Made by a program: the position numbers and the translations under genes
The notes under the pieces: model-generated
Seen by the model: only the letters and a program-made list of their open reading frames with translations
The model's database searches: none
What the model was told of the DNA's origin: nothing
In this document: positions 45,320 to 53,470 of the stretch, piece by piece
Position numbering within the stretch: position 1 is the first letter of the stretch
Layout: the number at the start of each line of letters is the position of its first letter
DNA from: Sphingobacterium sp. CZ-UAM
GTDB lineage: Bacteria > Bacteroidota > Bacteroidia > Sphingobacteriales > Sphingobacteriaceae
NCBI RefSeq assembly: GCF_002000245.1
Contig: NZ_MTCM01000002.1
Location: 434,001 to 498,000, forward strand
Direction of reading: 5' to 3'
Length of the DNA stretch: 64,000 nucleotides

Positions 45320-45704
45320 AGATCCCCGTGCAAATTAGCACTTTTCTCGTGCGGAGCGCAATCGAACAGTAATAGGGCACAACTCAGGGCTGGCACCGTC
45401 GGAACTGCAGCCGTAGTTACAGAGCATGAGACTATTTCTTGCGAACAAGGGATTACGCAATTGGTGAAGTCGAGCAATGCAATCGAGTCAATTTCAGCTG
45501 GATAGCGTAATAGACCGCTAAATTACTCATTAAATAAAGAAAAATAGGCCTATTTACAATCCGCCTAAGATGTTTTATAATCCGAAGAAAAGTTGTCCCG
45601 ATTTTTTGAGATCGCAATAGCTTTGCATTTGGTCAATGGAAAGCAGCGGTACGTCAAAATGTTTGCTGTTTGAGGAAACCAAGGGCTTCCTTTGCAGAAA
45701 AAAC
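45320..45704. other. Intergenic region with promoter for the barrel gene
   Basis: TAGCTTTG at 45618-45625 is a perfect TANNTTTG, with a TTG 22 nt upstream. Transcription would start near 45632, so the ATG at 45636 is at the transcript start and the ATG at 45705, followed by a signal peptide, is the real one. The rest holds nothing recognisable. Confidence 0.5.
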
Positions 45705-46616
45705 ATGAAGAAACAAGTTTTATGTGCAATGTTGCTCAGTAGCTTAGCAACGCTGACGGTACAAGCCCAAAATGCAGTATCCGGACAGGTTGTTGTCGAT
45801 TACGTCCCCCTGTCAAATTATATCCGGCCTGAAGACAGTGTAAAGACTGGGGCTAAAAGTGATTTCAAAAGGATACAATTCAATCTTGAAATACCTTTAT
45901 CAACCAAAGTGGATTCCACGGGTAATATCAAACGCTGGTCCTGGAAAATGGGAGCTGCTTATGCCAAGATGCAAAACCGCGGTTATGAACAACAGCTTTT
46001 TCCGACTGAGATGTTGAACGCCGAGGTCGGTTTACAATATTTGACCTCCTTGAAGAAAAACTGGTCGCTGCTGACTTTTGCTTCGGTCGGTATCTATTCG
46101 GATCTGGTCAGAGTCAACGGTAAGGATGTGCTGGGGCAGGGGGGAGCACTTTTTATCAAACGGTTTAAACCAAATCTGGCTTTCGGCTTTGGACCAGTAT
46201 TGAGCAATAGTTTTGGTGTGCCTATGATCCTGCCGGGATTGTATTTTGACTGGAAGACCAATGGAAAAGTCAAATTCAATGTAAACTTCCCACAAGGCCT
46301 TGCAGCTGCTTATCAGGTCAACAAGTTCATGGACCTCCGTGCAGTTGTCAATCTGGATGGTATGACGGCTGAAAGGGAAAAGGACGGCAAGTCCACGCTC
46401 GGTGGATTTATGTTGTTGACGGCCGGTCTCCAGCCCCAATTTAACCTCGGTAAAAATCTTAAATTACAGTTGACAGGCGGAAGCACACTCGCAAGGATGT
46501 ATGTGGAAAACGATCGATCCTTAAAGAGTCTCTTCAAAGATAAGAAACAGGCCGACCCGCGCTTTTCACCGACCTTCTATACATCAGTAGCGTTTAAATG
46601 GAATATGCCCTACTAG
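45705..46616 (+). CDS. Outer-membrane beta-barrel protein (DUF6268-like)
   Basis: 303 aa. Signal peptide KKQVLCAMLLSSLATLTVQA, then alternating strands with aromatic girdle residues (KRIQFNLEIPLSTKV, RWSWKMGAAYAKM, AEVGLQYLTSLKKNWSLLTFASVGIYSDL) and a terminal strand FYTSVAFKWNMPY. No plug, no TonB box. The last base triplet TAG shares CTAG with the stop of the convergent LytTR gene. The convergent two-component pair could control it, as position suggests only. Confidence 0.78.
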   Translation: MKKQVLCAMLLSSLATLTVQAQNAVSGQVVVDYVPLSNYIRPEDSVKTGAKSDFKRIQFNLEIPLSTKVDSTGNIKRWSWKMGAAYAKMQNRGYEQQLFPTEMLNAEVGLQYLTSLKKNWSLLTFASVGIYSDLVRVNGKDVLGQGGALFIKRFKPNLAFGFGPVLSNSFGVPMILPGLYFDWKTNGKVKFNVNFPQGLAAAYQVNKFMDLRAVVNLDGMTAEREKDGKSTLGGFMLLTAGLQPQFNLGKNLKLQLTGGSTLARMYVENDRSLKSLFKDKKQADPRFSPTFYTSVAFKWNMPY

Positions 46617-47341
46617 CGGCTCAGGAGCTTCTTAAAAACCACGTTTTGAAGAAGCTCTTCTCTTTTTGTCCGTGATATGGGCAATTCTTGCGCTGCAATA
46701 TATACTCTTCCTCCCGAGATCATATCGATGTGATTGACGTTGACCAGATAGGATTTGTGGATACGAAAAAAATGGCTATCCGGTAAAGCTATTTCCAGCG
46801 CAAGCATGGTCTGGTGAATGGTGAGAATCCGTTCTTTAAAATGAAGTTTCGTATAATTTTGCATACTTTCGGCATAGAGCAGATCCGTCCAGGAGATTTT
46901 GACGAAAGCGTCCCCCTGTCGAACAAAAAGCATGGTATCATTGCTACTGGGTTCCTGTGTCGATTTATTACGCTGTACAAATTGCTGGAAGGCTTTGGTT
47001 GCGGCCTGAAAAAAACGCGGGAATACGATAGGTTTTAGCAGATAATCCACCGCCTGGAGACGGAATCCTTCCAGGGCATACTCCGAATAAGCTGTAATGA
47101 AAATGCATAAGGGAGGGTTTTCCAGTGATTCCAAAAAATCGATACCATTGAGATAGGGCATATTGATATCTAAAAAAATAAGATCAATATCGCCTTGTTG
47201 CAATCTGGAGGTTGCCGCTAATGCTGACGGAAAAGTCGCCACGAGATCCAGAAAATCGACCTGTTCGGTCATCTCGGCAATATGCTGCCGTAACAGCGGT
47301 TCATCGTCTACGATGATACATTTCATCTTTGTCTGTTCCAT
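46613..47341 (-). CDS. LytTR-type response regulator
   Basis: 242 aa. Receiver domain with phosphoacceptor Asp58 (LIFLDINMPYLNG), acidic VDDEP at 11-15 and the usual TAYSEYALEGF ... DYLLKPI. The C-terminal LytTR DNA-binding domain (about 140-240) contains AESMQNYTKLHF, FRIHKSYLVNVNHIDMI and LPISRTKREELL. Such regulators bind direct repeats about 21 bp apart. Paired with the LytS-like kinase that starts 6 nt upstream. Confidence 0.93.
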   Translation of the reverse strand: MEQTKMKCIIVDDEPLLRQHIAEMTEQVDFLDLVATFPSALAATSRLQQGDIDLIFLDINMPYLNGIDFLESLENPPLCIFITAYSEYALEGFRLQAVDYLLKPIVFPRFFQAATKAFQQFVQRNKSTQEPSSNDTMLFVRQGDAFVKISWTDLLYAESMQNYTKLHFKERILTIHQTMLALEIALPDSHFFRIHKSYLVNVNHIDMISGGRVYIAAQELPISRTKREELLQNVVFKKLLSR

Positions 47342-47347
47342 AAATGT

Positions 47348-48388
47348 TTAGCAGTTAAGATTGATTGTCAGATCGACGCAGAAGCTGGTGTCCTGCTTGT
47401 CGATTTTCAGTGAATACTGATTTTCATATTGTAGCTCCAAGCGCTTTTTGACATTTTCCAGTCCAATGCCGGAATGTTTGTTCGAAACTTGCAGGGGATA
47501 GTTCCGATAGCTGTTTCTGATATGAAACTGAAAATAGCCGTCTTTTTCGGTGCAGTTGACACTAATCTTACCTTTTTGGTCCGGAAGCCTATCCACATGT
47601 TTGAAGGCATTTTCCACAAAGCAGATCAACATAAGTGGTGCAATATGTAAATCTTCTGTTGCCTGGGACCAGGTACAGTCCACCTCCAGTTCATCACCCC
47701 AGCGCATCTGTTCAATTGTGATAAAATTTTGTAAATATTGAAGTTCACGGCTTAACAGCACAAAGGATTGGTTGCATTCATAGAGTTGGTAACGTAGGAT
47801 ATCGGAAAATTTCAGCAATAAAAAATCAGCCATATCGACATCTTTTTTCATCAGGATATGGATGTGGTTCAATACATTGAACATAAAGTGCGGATTGACC
47901 TGATCCTGTAAAACTTTGAGCTGGCTTTCCAGAAAGTTTTGCTGCAGCTGGCTATGGTCCTGCTGAATATTGGCATGTTCCTGATAAAACCGGATACCAC
48001 AAGCTGTGCCATTGATCAGCAGCGAAGAGGGGATAGATTTATAGCATTGAACAAATAAAAGTGTGGCCCGATCTTCCTTCGTTAGCACTTGACTATGCAG
48101 AATAAAATAAACATCCACTGCGCTGATCAGGAGCGCTAAAATAAGCACGAAAAAGATAGCTTTGAGGACAAAGGGCTTCATTTTTTGTGTCTTAATGGCT
48201 TTGGGTAAAATGCTGTCACTCAGGAATTGCGAGATAACGATGGAACAAATCATGACCAATGAAGTATGGGCCAATGCGCTATAGGAGTCCGAATCCTGTT
48301 TCACCTGTATCCACACGGCAAACCAGAGGACAAGCCAGAAGAGTGTGAGAAAAAGGTGCCGATGGACATAGTTTTTTTTGAGAAACAT
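47348..48388 (-). CDS. LytS/YehU-type sensor histidine kinase
   Basis: 346 aa. Four membrane helices in the first ~130 residues, then a coiled coil and the His_kinase domain with His167 in QDQVNPHFMFNVLNHIHILM, and the ATPase part (APLMLICFVENAFKHV, HSGIGLENVKKRLELQY). No periplasmic sensor, so the signal is probably in the membrane. It phosphorylates the LytTR regulator in the same unit. Confidence 0.92.
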   Translation of the reverse strand: MFLKKNYVHRHLFLTLFWLVLWFAVWIQVKQDSDSYSALAHTSLVMICSIVISQFLSDSILPKAIKTQKMKPFVLKAIFFVLILALLISAVDVYFILHSQVLTKEDRATLLFVQCYKSIPSSLLINGTACGIRFYQEHANIQQDHSQLQQNFLESQLKVLQDQVNPHFMFNVLNHIHILMKKDVDMADFLLLKFSDILRYQLYECNQSFVLLSRELQYLQNFITIEQMRWGDELEVDCTWSQATEDLHIAPLMLICFVENAFKHVDRLPDQKGKISVNCTEKDGYFQFHIRNSYRNYPLQVSNKHSGIGLENVKKRLELQYENQYSLKIDKQDTSFCVDLTINLNC

Positions 48389-48414
48389 GGAACAAAAATA
48401 ATCAAATATATAAC

Positions 48415-48456
48415 AAAACCTTTGAAAGCGAATACGGGATTGCCTTCAAAGGTTTT
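48415..48456 (-). terminator. Terminator of the small barrel gene
   Basis: AAAACCTTTGAA (48415-48426) and TTCAAAGGTTTT (48445-48456), 12-bp stem, with T-run on both strands. It separates the barrel gene from the kinase gene. Confidence 0.75.
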
Positions 48457-48473
48457 TTGCGTTAAGGGCTGTA

Positions 48474-49070
48474 TTAGAATATAAAGTAACCTACGCCGAT
48501 GGAAAACGCCTGTGGCTTGGATTTAAAAGATTTGGACATATCCGAAAAACCTCTTTCATAGCGAACATCGATACTGAATTTTTGGATATCGACCCCAAGA
48601 CCACCTGTAAATTGTACATTGGACTTATCGAAATGTTTGACTCCCTCTTTGATGGCCTTTAAAGGTGATAAGTTGTCATTCAGTGTATAATTATACACCG
48701 CACCGGCAAATACCCGAAAGTTCATGTCCTGTTGTTGGTAGATTTTATAACCGACCATCACAGGAATATCAATTGCATTCCATTTGAGTTTGGTTTCGGT
48801 CTGTCCCTGTGGTTTAAGTGCTGCTTTACGTTTACTGAAAAGTGCCTCGCCCTGAATGTACGCTCTTCCGAGGTTGAAACGTGCCATACCGCCCAAGTGG
48901 AGCCCCAGTGCATATTTGTCGTCCAGGTCTGCCAATTCGGTGTTGAGCTTGTTGATGCTGCTTCCACCTTTGATACCGATCTGAATAAGGGGCTGCTCCT
49001 GTGCAAATACCATTTTACTTAACATCATCGCGAAGAGTACAACGCATGATAAAATTGCTTTTCTGTTCAT
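48474..49070 (-). CDS. Outer-membrane beta-barrel protein (PorT/OmpA-barrel-like)
   Basis: 198 aa. Signal peptide NRKAILSCVVLFAMMLSKMVFA, then eight-strand barrel pattern (IQIGIKGGSSINKLNTEL, YALGLHLGGMARFNLGRAYIQGEALFSKR, VQFTGGLGVDIQKFSIDVRYERGFSDM, FSIGVGYFIF). This is the outer-membrane beta-barrel family of Bacteroidota. Longer starts up to 49190 lack a signal peptide. Function unknown. Confidence 0.82.
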   Translation of the reverse strand: MNRKAILSCVVLFAMMLSKMVFAQEQPLIQIGIKGGSSINKLNTELADLDDKYALGLHLGGMARFNLGRAYIQGEALFSKRKAALKPQGQTETKLKWNAIDIPVMVGYKIYQQQDMNFRVFAGAVYNYTLNDNLSPLKAIKEGVKHFDKSNVQFTGGLGVDIQKFSIDVRYERGFSDMSKSFKSKPQAFSIGVGYFIF

Positions 49071-49190
49071 TTTTATTGTTTTGATATGCACAAAAAAACG
49101 AAGGCCGGCGCTGATACAGAAAAGTCTTTGACGAACGGTATACTGGCGGTGACGAAAGTAAACATGAAGATGAGCCATGGTATTGATCAC

Positions 49191-49949
49191 CTATTGTTTT
49201 TCGGTCAAGTATTTCCAATATCGCTTGGGAACATGTCGCAAGTGAAGTTTTAAATTCTTCCGGGATTCGATCGTCGTGCTTTTAAAATAGGTTTTCCAGA
49301 GATGCTGGAATTCTCTTTCCTTTGGATCCAGATCTATTTCCAAACGATTAGGGGTCTGAATTTCATTTTCAGCACAGCTAGCTACTTCCTCTACGTGGTG
49401 GCAATTATAATAAAACCCGTAATTTCGTCGTATATCATAGATCAGCCACTGTTGGTCAGTAAAGCGATTCTTAAAAAAATCAATGACCAATGGCAGAACA
49501 TTAAAATCGGGCTCCACAATAGCTGTATACAGACCATTATCGGATTTAACAAAGCGTATAAAGGCTTTCATCCGGTGTCTTTCCCGGCTCACTTTCTTTA
49601 TCGTCTGATGTATACGCAACAGATCCGGCCGCCCATAATTCTGCATATCCATCTTTCCGGATTTGAAAAGTTCCACGATCAGCCGGAATCCGTTGGTCCA
49701 TTCGGATGGACTGTCGCTGAGAAAATTGTGGTAAAAGATCTTGGTATTTTGTAATCCAATTAACTTATTCATCGCGGTCAGAATACGTATGGCTTTAAGT
49801 TCATTCGTATGGATCTGACGTTTCTGCGAAAATATATTGATTTCCAGCTGCTGTGCAGTTGTTGGAATAGCGTCAAATTCTTTTCGTTCAAAGGCTTCGA
49901 AAACGCAACATAAATAACCCTGATAACTCCCGTCGAAAATATAGTTCAT
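49191..49949 (-). CDS. TIGR03915-type DNA metabolism protein (partner of the radical-SAM gene)
   Basis: 252 aa, starting NYIFDGSYQGYLCCVFEAFERKEF and with FYHNFLSDSPSEWTNGFRLI, RERHRMKAFIRFVKSDNGLYTAIVEPDFNVLPLVIDFFKNRFTDQQWLIYDIRRNYGFYY, the layout of the small partner of a radical-SAM DNA repair/modification protein. Its ATG overlaps the upstream stop by one base (TGATG at 49951-49947), so the pair is translationally coupled. Relatives have a similar domain in uracil-DNA-glycosylase fusions. The substrate lesion is not known. Confidence 0.85.
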   Translation of the reverse strand: MNYIFDGSYQGYLCCVFEAFERKEFDAIPTTAQQLEINIFSQKRQIHTNELKAIRILTAMNKLIGLQNTKIFYHNFLSDSPSEWTNGFRLIVELFKSGKMDMQNYGRPDLLRIHQTIKKVSRERHRMKAFIRFVKSDNGLYTAIVEPDFNVLPLVIDFFKNRFTDQQWLIYDIRRNYGFYYNCHHVEEVASCAENEIQTPNRLEIDLDPKEREFQHLWKTYFKSTTIESRKNLKLHLRHVPKRYWKYLTEKQ

Positions 49950-51202
49950 CAGAATAATGTTAACTGCGTTTGAATGCTGTTCGAGTTGGTGCTGGACTGA
50001 TGTCCAAGAAGAGATTTCCGAATCTGTTCCGGATAATGGAATCCGGCACTGATGACGGTATCTTGGCAAATCATAAAGTATTTTGCCCTGTTAAATGCGA
50101 TTCCCAGCTTACGCAATTGGTATTCCTTTAATTTTCCGTATTGACGTGCCTGCACGATTTTGTTTGCGGACTGTCTACCAATCCCGGGAATTCGAATAAT
50201 TGAATTGTAATCCGCTGTATTGATATCGATCGGAAAGAACTGAGGATTACGTAAAGCCCAGGCGAGTTTGGGGTCTATATCCAGTTCAAGCTGTTGATGT
50301 TGTGTATTTAGGATTTCATGCAGGGAGAACCCGTAGAACCGCAATAACCAGTCTGTTTGATAAAGTCTATTTTCACGCACAAGAGGTGGAGTGGTACCGA
50401 TTTGTGGAAGCATGCTATCGGTGGCGTTTATGGGAATGTAACCTGAATAGTAAACGCGCTTGAGCTTATAATCTTTGTAAAATTCATGAGCGGTCTGCAT
50501 AATCTGTAGGTCTGTCTCCGGTGTGGCTCCAATGACCATCTGTGTACTTTGGCCTGCGGGGACAAAGAGCGGAACGTTTTTAACAATCTTTTTATGCTGC
50601 TGAACGTTAAGGATTTCATTTTTGATAATCGCCAAAGGTTCGCGGACGGATTGATGGTCTTTTTCTGGTGCAACAAGTTTTAAGCCTTGCTCCGTAGGGA
50701 TCTCCAGATTGACACTCATCCTATCAACGTATAGGCCGGCTTGCTTTAATAGCGACTCGCTGGCCCCGGGGATAGCTTTTAAATGAATATAGCCATTAAA
50801 TCTTTCTTCGGTGCGAAGCTTTTTTACGACGAGCATCAACCTTTCCATCGTATAATCTGCGGATTTAAAAATCCCGGAACTTAAAAATAAACCTTCGATA
50901 TAATTACGGCGATAAAAGTTCATCGTTAGATCAACGACTTCCTTCACTGAAAATGCCGCTCGTTGAACATCATTGCTGCGTCTGCTGACACAAAATGAAC
51001 AATCATAGATGCAATAGTTGGTCATTAAAATTTTTAGCAAAGAGACACATCGACCATCTTCTGTATAGGTATGGCAAATCCCACTCGCTGATGCATCACC
51101 AATGCCATGCGTATTTTTTCGTTTTCCGCCACTTGAGCTACAGCTGACGTCATATTTTGCTGCATCAGCTAAGATCTTCAACTTATCATCAAATCCAATC
51201 AT
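49949..51202 (-). CDS. Putative DNA repair/modification radical SAM protein (TIGR03916-like)
   Basis: 417 aa. The radical-SAM cluster motif is Cys64, Cys68, Cys71 in NYCIYDCSFC. The opening block (FDDKLKILADAAKYDVSCSSSGGK ... GICHTYTEDGRCVSLLKILMTN) and the C-terminal helix-hairpin-helix DNA-binding segment (DYNSIIRIPGIGRQSANKIVQARQYGKL) fit the family that works on DNA. The start at 51202 opens with the conserved FDDKLKIL; upstream codons would run through the operator. First gene of a two-gene operon. Confidence 0.88.
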   Translation of the reverse strand: MIGFDDKLKILADAAKYDVSCSSSGGKRKNTHGIGDASASGICHTYTEDGRCVSLLKILMTNYCIYDCSFCVSRRSNDVQRAAFSVKEVVDLTMNFYRRNYIEGLFLSSGIFKSADYTMERLMLVVKKLRTEERFNGYIHLKAIPGASESLLKQAGLYVDRMSVNLEIPTEQGLKLVAPEKDHQSVREPLAIIKNEILNVQQHKKIVKNVPLFVPAGQSTQMVIGATPETDLQIMQTAHEFYKDYKLKRVYYSGYIPINATDSMLPQIGTTPPLVRENRLYQTDWLLRFYGFSLHEILNTQHQQLELDIDPKLAWALRNPQFFPIDINTADYNSIIRIPGIGRQSANKIVQARQYGKLKEYQLRKLGIAFNRAKYFMICQDTVISAGFHYPEQIRKSLLGHQSSTNSNSIQTQLTLF

Positions 51203-51210
51203 GATCAATA

Positions 51211-51249
51211 TCTTAGTAATTTGTGTAAAATTACTATTTTTCTTAGTAA
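51211..51249 (-). promoter_or_regulatory. Operator-like TTACTAA cluster before the DNA repair pair
   Basis: TCTTAGTAA at 51211-51219 and again at 51241-51249, exactly 30 bp apart, with the inverted TTACTA at 51231-51236 between them. TTAGTAAT and ATTACTA form an inverted repeat. They sit immediately before the start codon, where a repressor would act. Resembles a damage-responsive operator, which is inference. Confidence 0.5.
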
Positions 51250-51422
51250 ATATTGCTAAAAATAATACGATCTGAGCGAAATTGTTTTTATCCAAAGTCT
51301 CCTGGATAATGTGTTGAATTTATGTCAGGACAACCATATTTTTTCATAAATTAGATGACAGGGATCAGTTTGGCACTGCAAAAGTAAGCCAGGCTAATTT
51401 TATACCATGATAACTTAAATAT

Positions 51423-52418
51423 ATGAACAAGGTACTTCATCGGGACTATTTTAACTTTCTGGCTATAGACCATAAATCGGTCAGTTGGATATTGCTGGTC
51501 GGAGCGGTTTTGATGAGCTCCTGTCGGACTATCAAAGATCCCGGTATACGGGATGCACTATACAATAGCACTTGCAATCAACGAAACCTCTATAGCTATA
51601 CCGCTGATCAGCTTCCGGTAGCACTGCATCAGCAGCAGCTGTCAAAGCGTTTGACGGAAAAATTTGATCACAATACGCTTAATATGGCCAATGCCATAGG
51701 TATATTGGATCTGATGGATAAATATATGCAGCTGCGAACCAGGGGAGACAGTACCAGTATGGATGCCCGGGTCCGTATGTTAGAGCTCAAGCAGGATATC
51801 GACCATCGGATAAATGCGGCCTCAATCGAGATTTCTGCCGTCTCTTCGGAGATGGACTGTGAAGAGGAAAGAGTGAGTCAGGTCGCTAACTACCTCAAAG
51901 GAAGACAGGGGGATCGCGAGTCCAAATTGACAAAAGGAGCCATTGTCGTCGGGGCTTTGGGTGCTATCCTTGCCGGTGGCGCGATTAAAAATGAAGGGGT
52001 AAGCAATACCATTGGTATTACCGCGGGTATTGGTGAGGCAGGCCTGGGTTTGATGATGCTTTTTAATAAGGAATCTGTCGAATTTTATCACAAACGAAAT
52101 GCCTTAAAAGATGTATGGGACAATGTGGAGACTTCGGCAATCTTTCCGCCGCTGGTCTGGTATTACCTCAAATACAAGAATCCGTCTATCGGGCAGGATA
52201 AATCGCTAAGAGAACAGATTGTAGAAAAATGGACCAACCTGGGGCAGATCAACCTGGATCCCAAGAAGTCTTCTGCACCACTCTTTTTTGGTGAAGGAGG
52301 CAAGTACTCAACGGACGAACTGGAGAACCGGGCGGATATGTATGATCAGCTGGAATCCAGCATTACACTTATGAAGCAGGATCTCAAAGCGCTTATGCTG
52401 GCACTTGACAAGATTTAG
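51423..52418 (+). CDS. Hypothetical lipoprotein, 331 aa
   Basis: Lipobox-like VGAVLMSSC ending at Cys34 after a longish N-terminus (a later start is not available). Residues about 60-160 are helical (LTEKFDHNTLNMANAIGILDLMDKYMQLR; MLELKQDIDHRINAASIEISAVSSEM). About 168-215 is Gly/Ala-rich and hydrophobic (GAIVVGALGAILAGGAIKNEG, IGITAGIGEAGLGLMMLF). The end is helical. No family recognised. A possible promoter (TTTG, 22 nt, TAATTTTA) lies just upstream. Confidence 0.75.
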   Translation: MNKVLHRDYFNFLAIDHKSVSWILLVGAVLMSSCRTIKDPGIRDALYNSTCNQRNLYSYTADQLPVALHQQQLSKRLTEKFDHNTLNMANAIGILDLMDKYMQLRTRGDSTSMDARVRMLELKQDIDHRINAASIEISAVSSEMDCEEERVSQVANYLKGRQGDRESKLTKGAIVVGALGAILAGGAIKNEGVSNTIGITAGIGEAGLGLMMLFNKESVEFYHKRNALKDVWDNVETSAIFPPLVWYYLKYKNPSIGQDKSLREQIVEKWTNLGQINLDPKKSSAPLFFGEGGKYSTDELENRADMYDQLESSITLMKQDLKALMLALDKI

Positions 52419-52576
52419 CGCGATCATGTCTGCCGAGCGACTAACAATACTTAAGTAATACAGTGAAACTGTCGTTATAACCGTTACCCATTACATGCTT
52501 GCAAGGAATCCAGCCAAAATGTAAACTCAATTGAACTATTTGAAAAGAACAGTTGTTTAGTAGTAAACAATAGATT

Positions 52577-53083
52577 ATGGCAGAGAAAAATATGCACAAC
52601 CAAGAAGCATTAGATAAGTTAAAGTCGATCGTTGATCAGATCGACATTGGTACAATTTGTTCTTTTAGTCAGGAATCACCGTACCCACATGGTGTGCCGA
52701 TGAGTAGGCAGGAGGTGGACAATGAGGGGAATATCTGGTATATCTGCTCTGCGGAGAGCGAGACATATAAGAATATTGAGAAGGATCCAAAAGTTTCGGT
52801 TTTTTACGCTGATCCCAAAAATTATACTTTCTTAAGTATCAATGGTACGGCTAGCTTATCTAGAGATCAGGATAGAATAGATCGCTACTGGAACAAAATG
52901 ATGGAAGGCTGGTTTGAAAAAGGGAAAGAAGATCCTAACATTAGATTATTGCGGGTAAGTCCCAGGGATGCTCATTATTGGGATTCGAATTCGAATATGA
53001 TTGTCAATCTTTTTCAAATGCTGAAAGCTACGATAACAGGAAATACCGAAGATATTGGCAAGGAAGGTGACTTAAATCTTTAA
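52577..53083 (+). CDS. Pyridoxamine 5'-phosphate oxidase-family protein (general stress protein 26-like)
   Basis: 168 aa, split-barrel flavin-binding fold: LDKLKSIVDQIDIGTICSFSQ, PHGVPMSRQEVDNEGNIWYICS, ESETYKNIEKDPKVSVFYADPKNYTFLSINGTASLSRD, RYWNKMMEGWFEKGKEDPNIRLLRVSPRDAHYWDS. This is the general stress protein 26 type, which binds FMN or FAD; the true reaction is unknown. Single gene; a terminator is at 53241. Confidence 0.87.
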   Translation: MAEKNMHNQEALDKLKSIVDQIDIGTICSFSQESPYPHGVPMSRQEVDNEGNIWYICSAESETYKNIEKDPKVSVFYADPKNYTFLSINGTASLSRDQDRIDRYWNKMMEGWFEKGKEDPNIRLLRVSPRDAHYWDSNSNMIVNLFQMLKATITGNTEDIGKEGDLNL

Positions 53084-53240
53084 ACGGGCAGCTGACTAAA
53101 GAGGAAGTTGAGGAAGATAGCCAAGCTAGGGTATGACCGTATAGATTGAAACAAAGGCTATAAAAATGTATCAGTAAATCCGCTAAGAATCGAATATTTG
53201 AAAGGTGATCGAAGGCGATTGATACAGTCAAAGAGAAATA

Positions 53241-53267
53241 GAGGTGTCCAAAAAAAATGGACACCTC
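53241..53267 (+). terminator. Terminator in the 387-bp gap before the GH2 gene
   Basis: GAGGTGTCCA (53241-53250) and TGGACACCTC (53258-53267), 10-bp perfect stem followed by GTTTTGTTTT. It serves the PNPOx-like gene 160 nt upstream. The rest of 53084-53470 has a promoter-like TTTG/TACAATTG pair near 53340-53380 and no gene. Confidence 0.8.
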
Positions 53268-53470
53268 GTTTTGTTTTCAGCGAGTTGTTATTTACATGGT
53301 TTTAATAGTTTTCTACATGCCTAATTGAGTAAATATTTGTTTTTTTGTTAATGATGTCACGTAAAGCTACAATTGTAAACTGTTGCGGATTGTCGGTTTT
53401 CAGGGTTATTGGTTATAACCCGTTGATTCTATATCTACCAGATTTCATACACAAATAAAACAGAATCCCA

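Noticed and set aside
45320-45600. Possible RNA gene in the gap before the barrel gene
   Set aside because: Some short inverted stretches (GCAC...GTGC) occur, but no consistent structure or promoter was found upstream of them.
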